Source of the DNA: Pseudomonas putida
Lineage (GTDB): Bacteria; Pseudomonadota; Gammaproteobacteria; Pseudomonadales; Pseudomonadaceae
Reading direction: 5' to 3'
Assembly (NCBI RefSeq): GCF_009883635.2
Contig: NZ_CP026115.2
Coordinates: forward strand, 5,518,001-5,582,000
Length of the DNA: 64,000 bases
Part shown: in pieces, positions 9,799 to 17,148 of the stretch
How the letters are laid out: every line of letters starts with the position of its first letter
Position numbering within the stretch: position 1 is the first letter of the stretch
Translations under genes and position numbers: made by a program
The notes under the pieces: generated by a model
What the model was told of the DNA's origin: nothing
Databases searched by the model: none
Seen by the model: the letters and a program-made list of their open reading frames with translations, nothing else

Positions 9799-10490
9799 CA
9801 GGCGTGGCTGGAGCGGCGATACAGCCAGGCGCTGAGCAGGCCCAGGGCTACCCAGAAGACCGCGTTGGTCAGCCAGGAAGCGATCTTGAACTGAGCCTCA
9901 AGGGCTTGCGGGGCCAGGCTTTCATGGGCTTCCGGCTGCGGAGCGCCAATCACGTGCGGCACCACCAGCAAGACGGCGCCCAGTGCCTTGAGCAAGCCAT
10001 GGCGTGCGAACACCAGCAGGGCCAGGCCCACTGCGGTCGCGGCTGCGGTGCCGATCCACCAGCTCTGGCGCTGACCGAGGTCGGCTGCGGCAGTGCCTGG
10101 CAGTTCCGGCGGCAAGCCCAGGGTAGGGGCCAGGCAGAACACGGCAAAACCGGCCAACCCCCACAGCGCTCCCGTGCTGGTACGGCCTGGTTCACGCAGG
10201 CTGTACAGGGCGGCGAGGATCAGGGCGAAGCCGACGGCAACCACCAGATTGCCGCCGGTGGTCGACAGGATGCGCTGCCAGCCATCTTCTGGCGACCAAG
10301 CTTCCTCGCTGTGGGTGTGGCCAGCGCTGGCTTCGTCGCCGTGGCTGTGGTGCTCGGCTGCCGGAGCGGCCGATTCATAGGTTTCCGCCTCGAGGATCAG
10401 CGGTGCGACCCAAAAGCTTTGCAGCAGGGTCAGCAACAGAGCGGCGAGCAGGCCGCTGAACCCGGCAGTGCGGGCGATACGCTTGATCAT
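9798..10490 (-). CDS. cbtA: Cobalt transporter CbtA
   Basis: A 230-residue inner-membrane protein with about five hydrophobic helices. A histidine-rich loop between helices 1 and 2 (around EHHSHGDEASAGHTHSEE) is a likely metal-binding stretch. The family is the B12-riboswitch-controlled CbtA cobalt permease. The start MIKRIARTAG at 10490 follows cbtB by 7 bp. Longer upstream readings in this frame lack protein-like sequence. Confidence 0.9.
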   Translation of the reverse strand: MIKRIARTAGFSGLLAALLLTLLQSFWVAPLILEAETYESAAPAAEHHSHGDEASAGHTHSEEAWSPEDGWQRILSTTGGNLVVAVGFALILAALYSLREPGRTSTGALWGLAGFAVFCLAPTLGLPPELPGTAAADLGQRQSWWIGTAAATAVGLALLVFARHGLLKALGAVLLVVPHVIGAPQPEAHESLAPQALEAQFKIASWLTNAVFWVALGLLSAWLYRRSSHA

Positions 10491-10497
10491 GGCAGCC

Positions 10498-10683
10498 TCA
10501 GTGGCAAGGGAATGCGGCGCTGTGGCGGGTGTCGTGCGCGGCGTTGTGCACGGCTTCGATGTGCGAGAACCCGGCAAAGTACACCAGGCACAGGCCGAGC
10601 AGGCTGGCACCGACGGCAATGACCACGCGCTGGCTGAGGGTGACGGGGGTAGTGATGTTGTGTTTGGCGCTGGTGATGGGCAT
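10498..10683 (-). CDS. cbtB: Cobalt transporter subunit CbtB
   Basis: A 61-residue single-helix membrane protein. The helix VVIAVGASLLGLCLVYFAG is followed by a C-terminal histidine cluster (HIEAVHNAAHDTRHSAAFPCH), the CbtB signature. It is the first gene of the operon, preceded by AGAGGA and by the cobalamin riboswitch about 120 bp upstream. Confidence 0.92.
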   Translation of the reverse strand: MPITSAKHNITTPVTLSQRVVIAVGASLLGLCLVYFAGFSHIEAVHNAAHDTRHSAAFPCH

Positions 10684-10804
10684 GACGCGATCCTCTGCTT
10701 TGCTTTTGCTTTTTAGAAGGCAATGGGGACAAGCGCGGCAGCCCCGGGCACGAGGGCGCCCGAGGGAATGCGACAGCGCCCGCCCTCCGCGGGGTGTTCA
10801 TGAA

Positions 10805-10985
10805 CGCCAGGCCGGTCTCCGGGCTTGCGAGGAGGAGCTGGGCTCCTTGAAAAGCATCACCTTCCCATGCCGGACTGCGTGGCACAGTGGTCTGGACGCT
10901 TCGCTCGCTTACCGTTGCGGGGGCAGCACCGGATTTGCCCGGCCCTGACAAGGGCCTGCGACGCACCGATTTCCCGTTTCACCCT
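10805..10985 (-). promoter_or_regulatory. Cobalamin (AdoCbl) riboswitch
   Basis: On the minus strand the region starts GGTGAAACGGGAA, contains CCCCGCAACGGTAAGCG, the B12-box-like GCCACGCAGTCCGGCATG, and ends with CCGGAGACCGGCCT. These are the conserved blocks of the cobalamin riboswitch. It lies directly upstream of cbtB, so it should repress the cbt/cob operon when adenosylcobalamin is abundant. The GC-rich stretch down to about 10740 may form the expression platform. Boundaries are good to about 10 bases. The 11000-11188 region beyond it shows nothing clear apart from the promoter space of the next gene. Confidence 0.92.
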
Positions 10986-11188
10986 CGATGGGGCACCTGA
11001 CGCAAGGCGTTAGGAGAGCACGCGGCGAAGGTGGCGTCAAATGCAAAGGTGCATGGGGCCAGGCCTGTACCACGCAACTGTAAAGAAATGGAAAAGCTCG
11101 CCAGGCTGCCCGGTCTGGAAATTACACTTGCAACGCTGTTCTGCCTTCCATCCGGCAGGGCACCCGTTTTTGCTTTTGGAGCGTTGCA

Positions 11189-11350
11189 ATGAAGTTGAAG
11201 CATGTATTGCGTGCCGCCGTGGTGGCTGCATTGGTATCCACGCTGGCAGGTTGCTGGATGTTCATGCCGCCAGGTGGCGGTGGTGGGCATGGTGGGGGGC
11301 ATGGCGGCCCAGGCATGATGGGCGGCGGGCACGGTGGTGGCCCACGCTGA
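11189..11350 (+). CDS. Small Gly/His/Met-rich lipoprotein
   Basis: A 53-residue protein starting MKLKHVLRAAVVAALVST with the lipobox LAGC, so it is probably a lipoprotein. The mature part is almost wholly Gly, His, Met and Pro (MPPGGGGGHGGGHGG and a GPGMMGGGHGGG repeat). GGAG precedes the ATG at good spacing. Such His/Met-rich tails can bind metal ions. The neighbouring cobalt operon makes that attractive, but this is only inference. No named family is recognised. Confidence 0.72.
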   Translation: MKLKHVLRAAVVAALVSTLAGCWMFMPPGGGGGHGGGHGGPGMMGGGHGGGPR

Positions 11351-11413
11351 CAGTACTGAAGCTGACGGCTGTTCGCTCACCGGCCAAGGGCTGGGCGGAT
11401 AGCCTGGCTACCG

Positions 11414-11728
11414 TCATGAATCTTCGAGCAACCGCCCAGGGTTGAAGAAGAATGATGCAATCATCACGGCGCTGATCACACCCAAGGCGTCCGCGACCAG
11501 CAACAGGAATTCGCTGCCAGCCCCCAGCAGCGCCTGCTGGCCGATGGCCACGCTCGTGCCATGGGGGAAGGCGGCGATGCCCAGCAGGGCGAGCGCCAGC
11601 GCGGCTGACAGCAGCTTGCTGTAGGTCTTGCCGAACGCCAGCGTATAGGCCCAGAACACAAAGATGCTGAACACGGCAAGTCCTGTGGAGATCACGAACT
11701 GGGCGAGTATTTCCAGCCACCACACCAT
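11414..11728 (-). CDS. Hypothetical inner-membrane protein
   Basis: A 104-residue protein with about three hydrophobic helices (FVISTGLAVFSIFVFWAYTLAF, LLSAALALALLGIAAF, LLLVADALGVISAVMIASFFF). AGGAG lies upstream of the ATG at 11728. No family is recognised. It stands alone, converging on the small lipoprotein gene and divergent from the next one. Confidence 0.65.
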   Translation of the reverse strand: MVWWLEILAQFVISTGLAVFSIFVFWAYTLAFGKTYSKLLSAALALALLGIAAFPHGTSVAIGQQALLGAGSEFLLLVADALGVISAVMIASFFFNPGRLLEDS

Positions 11729-11975
11729 GGGACTCTCCTGAACGTTGCGCGTGGTCGATACGCATGAGAATCATGGCTGATTGAAATCGTTCCGCTCGGC
11801 TAAAGAAATAATGCGAAAGCCGGAAAGTTGCCAGTCATGGACCATTGCCCATATAGCAAACAAGCCTATTGTGCTGTGCACTTTGCGCAGTACCATGGGC
11901 ACACGAGAACTAAAAAGGGCGTTCGGCTTGGCCACTCTTTCGTCAGTTATCGATGGGGCAGCAGGAGCGTGTCGC

Positions 11976-12344
11976 GTGAAGAGTTCAAGATCGGTCGCAG
12001 GCGCAATACTGTTAACCACTTTTGCCACGCTGTTGATGGCCGGGTGTGCACAGAATCGGGATGTGCGCGATGGCCATGATTATACGTCCGGTACTACCGA
12101 TAGAAGCACGACCGCTTATCTGGGGTGTGTCAAAGGCGAACTTCAAGGTAACGTGAAAACCTATGAGGTCGATGGCGACAACTCGGTGAAACTGTACGTC
12201 GAAAGTACCGACCTCACCCAGGCCGCTGGTTTGGTAGAACTGCACGGCACGGGAACCGAGCGTCAGTTCACGGCTTACCAGCGCGACGCCTGGTACGACC
12301 ATGGCAGGCTGCTCGATGCTGCCTTGATGTGTAAAAAAGCCTGA
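11976..12344 (+). CDS. Hypothetical lipoprotein
   Basis: The GTG at 11976 is preceded by GCAGGAG and gives a 122-residue protein with a basic start (VKSSRS), a hydrophobic core and the lipobox LMAGC. Longer in-frame readings from 11781 would bury this signal peptide and are unlikely. The mature part (YLGCVKGELQ, VKLYVESTDLTQAAGLVELHG) resembles small Pseudomonas periplasmic lipoproteins of unknown function. A strong terminator follows the stop by 16 bp. Confidence 0.7.
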   Translation: MKSSRSVAGAILLTTFATLLMAGCAQNRDVRDGHDYTSGTTDRSTTAYLGCVKGELQGNVKTYEVDGDNSVKLYVESTDLTQAAGLVELHGTGTERQFTAYQRDAWYDHGRLLDAALMCKKA

Positions 12345-12360
12345 AGCATTGCTCTGCAAG

Positions 12361-12399
12361 AGCAAAAAGCCCGCGCACATGAGAGCGGGCTTTTTGCGA
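12361..12399 (+). terminator. Rho-independent terminator
   Basis: AAAAAGCCCGC and GCGGGCTTTTT form a 10-bp stem around CACATGAGA, followed by a T tract. It ends the preceding lipoprotein gene. Its symmetry means that it could act on either strand. Confidence 0.9.
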
Positions 12400-12565
12400 T
12401 GGGTGCTGATCCATCAGCGAGGTGCATTCTAGGGAATGGAGCCGTCTTGCCCATTCGACGGAAGTCTTGCGCCATGGCAATCAAGCCGGTTCACGACCTT
12501 GGTGGATTACTCCTCCGACGCGAACCCAGCTAGAATGGCGCACGTTCCCGTCTGGTTAATTGCAA

Positions 12566-12895
12566 ATGCCAACCTTTCGCATCCTGTTCTGTGCCGCGCT
12601 CGCAGCAAGCCTTGCCGCTTGCGCAAACCCAGGCAAGCCTACCGCCAGTAAGCTGACCTCGAAATCCCCGGAGAACTACGCCGCCTGCGTATTGCCAAAG
12701 TGGCAGGCGTTGTCGCCGCAGACCACGCAAAAGTCCATCAACCATGGTTATCGGCTGACCGCACCCAGCGCCGTGACGTCGGACGAGGTGCTGGAAGTGG
12801 TCGAGTATCGCGATGGCAGCCGGGCAACTTTCTACAAAGGCAGCTTCCTGTCGAGTGACAAGTTGCGCATGGCCGCCAGAGAGTGCCTTGAGTGA
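12566..12895 (+). CDS. Hypothetical lipoprotein
   Basis: A 109-residue protein from the ATG at 12566 (an in-frame TTG lies two codons earlier). The signal sequence MPTFRILFCAALAASLAAC ends in a lipobox. The mature part is soluble, with ENYAACVLPKWQAL and a C-terminal ECLE, so two cysteines could pair. No family is recognised. A TAGAAT -10-like box lies at 12531-12536. The 3' end overlaps the as-read end of osmE on the other strand. Confidence 0.68.
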   Translation: MPTFRILFCAALAASLAACANPGKPTASKLTSKSPENYAACVLPKWQALSPQTTQKSINHGYRLTAPSAVTSDEVLEVVEYRDGSRATFYKGSFLSSDKLRMAARECLE

Positions 12896-13251
12896 CCGGC
12901 AGCCGGTTGCATCAGTAGCCTGACCCTCCCATGCCGCCCATGCTGGGCATTGCTCCATTCGGCGCAGGTCATGAAGCGGGTCTTGTCGACTTTCCCGGCC
13001 TGATCGAAGCTGACCATGTAAGGCTGTTGTTTCTGCCCCGGTTTGCTCAGCATGTAGTCGAAGCACGTTCCAGGCACTACCGTGCGGTCGGACTGGGCGC
13101 CCGGCGCGCCGCCTATTTGCAGTACTTGCTCTTTGCTCATGCCGTTATCGACCTTGGCTACCAACGGCTGGTCATGGTAAGTGGATGAGTTACTTGAACA
13201 GCCCGCGAACGCTGCCAATACCAGCAACAGCGCACAAGTTGATTGGTTCAT
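12832..13251 (-). CDS. osmE: OsmE-like osmotically inducible lipoprotein (3' end probably frameshifted)
   Basis: As read, 139 residues: signal peptide with lipobox FAGC, then VAKVDNGMSKEQVLQIGGAPG and TCFDYML, the pattern of the OsmE/SmpA fold. From about residue 103 the sequence changes to HGRHGRVRLLMQ and a basic tail that overlaps the opposite lipoprotein gene by 64 bp. In another frame the same bases read MGGMGGSGY followed at once by TGA (12914-12912), a plausible glycine-rich native end. Removing one C of the CCC in AATGCCCAGC restores that frame. GGGAG supports the start. Confidence 0.78.
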   Translation of the reverse strand: MNQSTCALLLVLAAFAGCSSNSSTYHDQPLVAKVDNGMSKEQVLQIGGAPGAQSDRTVVPGTCFDYMLSKPGQKQQPYMVSFDQAGKVDKTRFMTCAEWSNAQHGRHGRVRLLMQPAAGHSRHSLAAMRNLSLDRKLPL

Positions 13252-13290
13252 GGCAGTGCTCCCGTCAGAGAACGCCGTTACGGAACAGCA

Positions 13291-14526
13291 TCAATCCAGT
13301 CGGCTATTCATCATACGCTTGTATTGCTTCACCCGACGCAGCGTGCACCACTGTTCCAACAGCAGGGCGCGCAGGGGCGAAGCCTTGGCCTGGGGTTTGC
13401 TGCCGGCAGCGAGCCGGCGCATCTGCAACTTCACCAGCGCCATGTAGGCCAGGGCGGCGAATGCCTTGCGCTTCCAACGGACCGGCGGCAGTTCGGCCAA
13501 AGCCTTGGTCTCGCCGGCTTGCCAGCGCCGGGGCAGGTTCGGGTCGACCGCCAATGCAGTGGCGATGCCAGCCATGGCCACGCCGCTGGCGAGCACCTGC
13601 TCGACCACTGCCAGGCGACGGATGCCACCGGTGACCATCACGGGCATACGGGCAATCGCGGCAATGTCGCGGGCGAACTCGAGGAAGTAGGCCTCCCGCG
13701 CCAAGGTACGGCCATCCCGGGCATCGCCTTGCATGGCCGGTGCTTCGTAGCTGCCGCCGGACAGTTCCACCAGGTCCACCGGTAGTTCGTTCAGCCACAG
13801 CACGACCTGGCGTGCATCTGCCGGTTCGAAGCCGCCGCGCTGGAAGTCGGCCGAGTTCAGCTTGACCGCCACGCTGAAGCCGGGAGCCACCACCTCGCGC
13901 ACCGCTTTGACCACTTCCAGCAACAGCCGCGCACGGTTTTCCAGGCTGCCACCCCAGCGGTCCTGGCGCCGGTTGGTCAGCGGCGAGAGGAACTGGCTGA
14001 GCAGGTAGCCGTGCGCGGCGTGGATCTGCACGCCGCTGAAGCCGGCTTGTTCGGCCTGTGCCGCAGTGCGGGCGAAGCGCTGGATCAACGCTGCAATCTC
14101 GCTTTCGTCCAAGGCCTTGGGTTGCGGGAACAGTTTCGACAAACCGCCCATGTCCAGTGCCACCGCCGAGGGTGCCACGGTTGGCTGGCCAAGGTTGGCC
14201 TGCATCTGCCGCCCGGGGTGGTTGATCTGCATCCAGACCTGCGCGCCCTGGGCGCGGCCGGCTTCGGCCCATTGGCGAAAACGTTGCAGCTGCTGGCTGT
14301 CATCGAGCATCACGCCCCCTGGGCCGGTCATGGCGCTGGGGTCGATCATGACGTTGCCGGTCAGCAGCAAGCCGGCGCCACCTTCGGCCCAAGCCTGATA
14401 CAGGCGCAGCAACTGATCGGAAGGGGTCTGGTCCTGGTTGGCGAGGTTTTCTTCCATGGCCGCCTTGGCAATGCGATTGGGGATGACACTGCCATTGGGC
14501 AGGCGCAGGGGCTGGAACGGGGTCAT
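13291..14526 (-). CDS. NADH:flavin oxidoreductase, old yellow enzyme family
   Basis: A 411-residue FMN-dependent TIM-barrel oxidoreductase. Recognisable motifs are RIAKAAMEE near the N-terminus, QINHPGRQ (about residue 100), the HAAHGYLLSQFLSPLTNRR segment, and VMVTGGIR for phosphate binding. It probably reduces activated C=C bonds with NAD(P)H. The C-terminus past about residue 360 is longer and more basic than in minimal family members. It is divergent from a MerR regulator, with a MerR-type promoter in the 100-bp gap. Confidence 0.87.
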   Translation of the reverse strand: MTPFQPLRLPNGSVIPNRIAKAAMEENLANQDQTPSDQLLRLYQAWAEGGAGLLLTGNVMIDPSAMTGPGGVMLDDSQQLQRFRQWAEAGRAQGAQVWMQINHPGRQMQANLGQPTVAPSAVALDMGGLSKLFPQPKALDESEIAALIQRFARTAAQAEQAGFSGVQIHAAHGYLLSQFLSPLTNRRQDRWGGSLENRARLLLEVVKAVREVVAPGFSVAVKLNSADFQRGGFEPADARQVVLWLNELPVDLVELSGGSYEAPAMQGDARDGRTLAREAYFLEFARDIAAIARMPVMVTGGIRRLAVVEQVLASGVAMAGIATALAVDPNLPRRWQAGETKALAELPPVRWKRKAFAALAYMALVKLQMRRLAAGSKPQAKASPLRALLLEQWCTLRRVKQYKRMMNSRLD

Positions 14527-14580
14527 GCGGTGTTCTCCAAGGTAGCGCCGGGCGTCGGGCGGGTTGGGTTTTGGGGAAGG

Positions 14581-14609
14581 CTAAGGTTAAAGTAAACCTT
14601 AAGGTCAAC
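14581..14609 (-). promoter_or_regulatory. MerR-type operator/promoter of the flavin oxidoreductase gene
   Basis: On the minus strand TTGACC is separated by 19 bp from TAGCCT, the long spacer typical of promoters activated by MerR-family DNA distortion. The spacer carries a dyad, AAGGTTTAC/TTTAACCTT. It lies between the divergent oxidoreductase and MerR genes. Confidence 0.7.
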
Positions 14610-14626
14610 AGAGAATTTCACCCAGC

Positions 14627-15031
14627 ATGAAAATTGGCGAACTGGCCCGACGCACGGGCCTCAGCGCATCGCGCATCCGTTTCTATGAAGCCAGCGGGCT
14701 GATCGAGGCCCGGCGCTTGGGTAACGGTTATCGGGATTACCCGGAGCAGGTGGTGAGGTCACTGGAGATCATCACTTGCGGGCAGCAGGCGGGGTTCAGC
14801 CTGGAGGAAATGCGCAAACTGACCAGCGCATCGGGTGACGGCGCAGCACGGCATGATCTGCTGCTGGCTAGCCTCAAGCGCAAGGTGACCGAAATCGAAG
14901 CCATGCAACTGCGCCTGGCGCAGAACCGCGCGCAATTGCTGGCGGTGATCGCCGGCATGCAGAGCAAACCACAGGGCATGGATTGCGACGAAAATGCCCA
15001 GCGCCTGATTGCCGGGTGGCAGGAAGGGTAG
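14627..15031 (+). CDS. MerR-family transcriptional regulator
   Basis: A 134-residue regulator with the N-terminal winged helix MKIGELARRTGLSASRIRFYE and a C-terminal coiled coil (about residues 75-110). It has two isolated cysteines (in EIITCGQ and GMDCDE) but no clear metal-site signature, so it probably senses an organic electrophile or redox signal rather than a metal. Its target is very likely the divergent oxidoreductase gene. Confidence 0.88.
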   Translation: MKIGELARRTGLSASRIRFYEASGLIEARRLGNGYRDYPEQVVRSLEIITCGQQAGFSLEEMRKLTSASGDGAARHDLLLASLKRKVTEIEAMQLRLAQNRAQLLAVIAGMQSKPQGMDCDENAQRLIAGWQEG

Positions 15032-15131
15032 CTGCCTTCCGGGCTTCCTTTGCCATTTTCGTGGCTCCCCAGGCAGACCCCTGAGTATTCTGGCTCATGA
15101 AGAAAAGATTGCAGCCCCAGGCCCGGCGACC

Positions 15132-15195
15132 TGTCATCAAATGAAAACCCGCTGTCGCCCGATGCGAAGCACCCCGCACCCCGAGCGCTTACATT
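15132..15195 (+). promoter_or_regulatory. Promoter element A: duplicated AraC-type site shared with 21742-21805
   Basis: Bases 15132-15174 match 21742-21784 at 35 of 43 positions without gaps. Within each copy two direct repeats of the form TGWC-N4-RATG-N-RAAR start exactly 21 bp apart (15132 and 15153). A TACATT -10-like box starts 58 bp after the element start (15190), the same spacing as in copy B. The -35 position reads AAGCAC, a poor match that implies activator dependence. The first gene starts at 15250. The remaining sequence between 15031 and 15250 shows nothing else. Confidence 0.75.
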
Positions 15196-15249
15196 CCAAT
15201 TACCCAGAACTGACGCCCTGCGTCCAGATCGATGATTGGAGAGACAAGC

Positions 15250-16230
15250 ATGTCCAAAGTCGTACGTTTCCATCAGACCGGTGGCCCCGAAGTACTGCGC
15301 TACGAGGAAGCCGAGGTTGGTGAGCCCGGCCCGGGCCAGGTGCGCCTGCGTCAGGTGGCAGTGGGCCTGAACTATGCCGATACCTATTTCCGCAATGGCA
15401 CTTACCCGATCCCGCTGCCTAATGGCATTGGCGTGGAAGCCTCCGGGGTGGTGCAGGCGGTAGGTGAGGGCGTGACCCAGGTGGCGGTGGGGGACCGGGT
15501 GACCTACACCGGTTTCCTCAACACCCTCGGCGCCTATTGCACCGAGCGGCTGATCCCCGCCGCAGCGCTGATCAAACTGCCGGAAACGATTGCCTTCGAG
15601 ACCGCCGCCGCCATGACCATGCGCGGCCTGACCGCGGCCTACCTGATGCGCCGGCTGTACGATTTCAAGCCTGGCGACACCGTGCTGCTGCATGCCGCAG
15701 CGGGTGGCGTCGGCCTGATCGTCGCGCAATGGGCGCGGCTGCTGGGGCTGAACGTGATCGGCACGGTGTCCACCGAGGCCAAGGCCGAAGTTGCCCGCGC
15801 CCATGGCTGCAACCAGATCATCAACTACAGCGTCGAGGACGTGGCCAGCCGCGTGCGTGAGCTCACTGATGGCGTCGGCGTCAACGTGGTGTTCGACAGC
15901 GTCGGCAAGAACACTTTCGTGGGCTCGCTCGATTCGCTCAAGCGCCGTGGCCTGATGGTCTGCGTCGGTACCGCCTCCGGCACCATCCCGCCGTTCGACC
16001 CACAGTTGCTGGCGATCAAGGGCTCGCTGCAGCTGACCCGCCCGGCACTGGCCGACTTCATTGCCGACCCTGCGGAAAAGGCCGACCTGGCCGGCGAGCT
16101 GTTCGACCATGTCAGCAGCGGCCGCATCCGCATCGAAATCAACCAGCACTATGCCCTGCAGGACGCCGTCCAGGCCCATCGTGATCTTGAAGCGCGCAGG
16201 ACCACTGGCTCGTCGATCTTCGTCATCTGA
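15250..16230 (+). CDS. NADPH:quinone oxidoreductase (zeta-crystallin type MDR)
   Basis: A 326-residue medium-chain dehydrogenase/reductase without structural-zinc cysteines. GVEASGVVQAVG and the nucleotide-binding AAAGGVGLIVAQWARLLG mark the Qor/zeta-crystallin subfamily, and RRTTGSSIFVI is a typical C-terminus. It reduces quinones or enones with NADPH in the cytoplasm. GGAGAG supports the start at 15250. It is the first gene of the 15.2-20.6 kb operon; the next start follows after 13 bp. Confidence 0.88.
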   Translation: MSKVVRFHQTGGPEVLRYEEAEVGEPGPGQVRLRQVAVGLNYADTYFRNGTYPIPLPNGIGVEASGVVQAVGEGVTQVAVGDRVTYTGFLNTLGAYCTERLIPAAALIKLPETIAFETAAAMTMRGLTAAYLMRRLYDFKPGDTVLLHAAAGGVGLIVAQWARLLGLNVIGTVSTEAKAEVARAHGCNQIINYSVEDVASRVRELTDGVGVNVVFDSVGKNTFVGSLDSLKRRGLMVCVGTASGTIPPFDPQLLAIKGSLQLTRPALADFIADPAEKADLAGELFDHVSSGRIRIEINQHYALQDAVQAHRDLEARRTTGSSIFVI

Positions 16231-16243
16231 AGAGGGCAACAGC

Positions 16244-17092
16244 ATGCACATCGAACAACTGACCTGTGCGATCGGCGCCGAGATCAGCGGCGTCAACCTG
16301 GCTGACGCGATCCACGATGACGACCTGTTCGAGCAGCTGCGCGCGCAGCTGCTCAAGCACCGAGTGCTGTTCTTGCGTGACCAGCACTTCAGCCGTGCCG
16401 AACACGTGGCCTTTGCCCGGCGCTTCGGCGACCTCGAAGACCACCCGGTGGCCGGCAGCGACCCGGACCACCCTGGCCTGGTGCAGATCTACAAGCGCCC
16501 TGACCAGCCCAACGACCGTTATGAAAACGCCTGGCACACCGATGCCACCTGGCGCGAAGCACCGCCCATGGGCTGCGTGCTGCGCTGCGTCGAATGCCCA
16601 CCGGTAGGTGGCGACACGATGTGGGCGAACATGGTGCTGGCCTACGAGAACCTGCCCGCAGACGTGAAGGCGAAGATCGAAGGCCTGCGCGCACGCCACA
16701 GCATCGAAGCCAGCTTCGGCGCCGCCATGCCGATCGAAAAGCGCCTGGCGCTCAAGGCGCAGTTCCCGGATGCCGAGCACCCGGTGGTGCGCACGCACCC
16801 GGACACCGGTGAGCAGGTGCTGTTCGTCAACGCCTTCACCACCCACTTCAGCAACTACCACACGCCCCAGCGTGTGCGTTTCGGCCAGGACGCCAACCCC
16901 GGCGCTGCCGACCTGCTGCGCTACCTGGTCAGCCAGGCCTACCTGCCCGAGTACCAGGTGCGATGGCGCTGGAAGCCCGACAGCGTGGCCATCTGGGACA
17001 ACCGCAGCACCCAGCATTACGCGGTCATGGACTACCCGCCATGCCATCGCAAGATGGAGCGTGCGGGGATCAAGGGCAGCCGCACTTTCTGA
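16244..17092 (+). CDS. TauD/TfdA-family 2-oxoglutarate-dependent dioxygenase
   Basis: A 282-residue Fe(II)/2-oxoglutarate dioxygenase. The iron ligands are visible as H98-T-D100 (in ENAWHTDATW) and H258 (in RSTQHYAV), and R269 is the likely 2-oxoglutarate anchor. GGDTMWANM is typical of the TauD/TfdA clade, whose members hydroxylate next to sulfonates, ethers or amines. The substrate is unknown. The start MHIEQ at 16244 follows the quinone reductase by 13 bp; a longer upstream reading overlaps that gene and is not protein-like. Confidence 0.86.
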   Translation: MHIEQLTCAIGAEISGVNLADAIHDDDLFEQLRAQLLKHRVLFLRDQHFSRAEHVAFARRFGDLEDHPVAGSDPDHPGLVQIYKRPDQPNDRYENAWHTDATWREAPPMGCVLRCVECPPVGGDTMWANMVLAYENLPADVKAKIEGLRARHSIEASFGAAMPIEKRLALKAQFPDAEHPVVRTHPDTGEQVLFVNAFTTHFSNYHTPQRVRFGQDANPGAADLLRYLVSQAYLPEYQVRWRWKPDSVAIWDNRSTQHYAVMDYPPCHRKMERAGIKGSRTF

Positions 17093-17148
17093 GTCAGCCG
17101 CCGCAAGAACGCGGCGCGCAGCACAATAACAATAGCGAGGACTACTGC

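Noticed and set aside
11781..11975. N-terminal extension of the lipoprotein at 11976
   Set aside because: It would place a clear signal peptide and lipobox about 65 residues inside the protein, whereas the GTG at 11976 has a good ribosome site.
14737..16356. A 539-codon minus-strand frame across the MerR and quinone reductase genes
   Set aside because: It overlaps two well-supported genes and their shared promoter element, and its sequence resembles no protein family.
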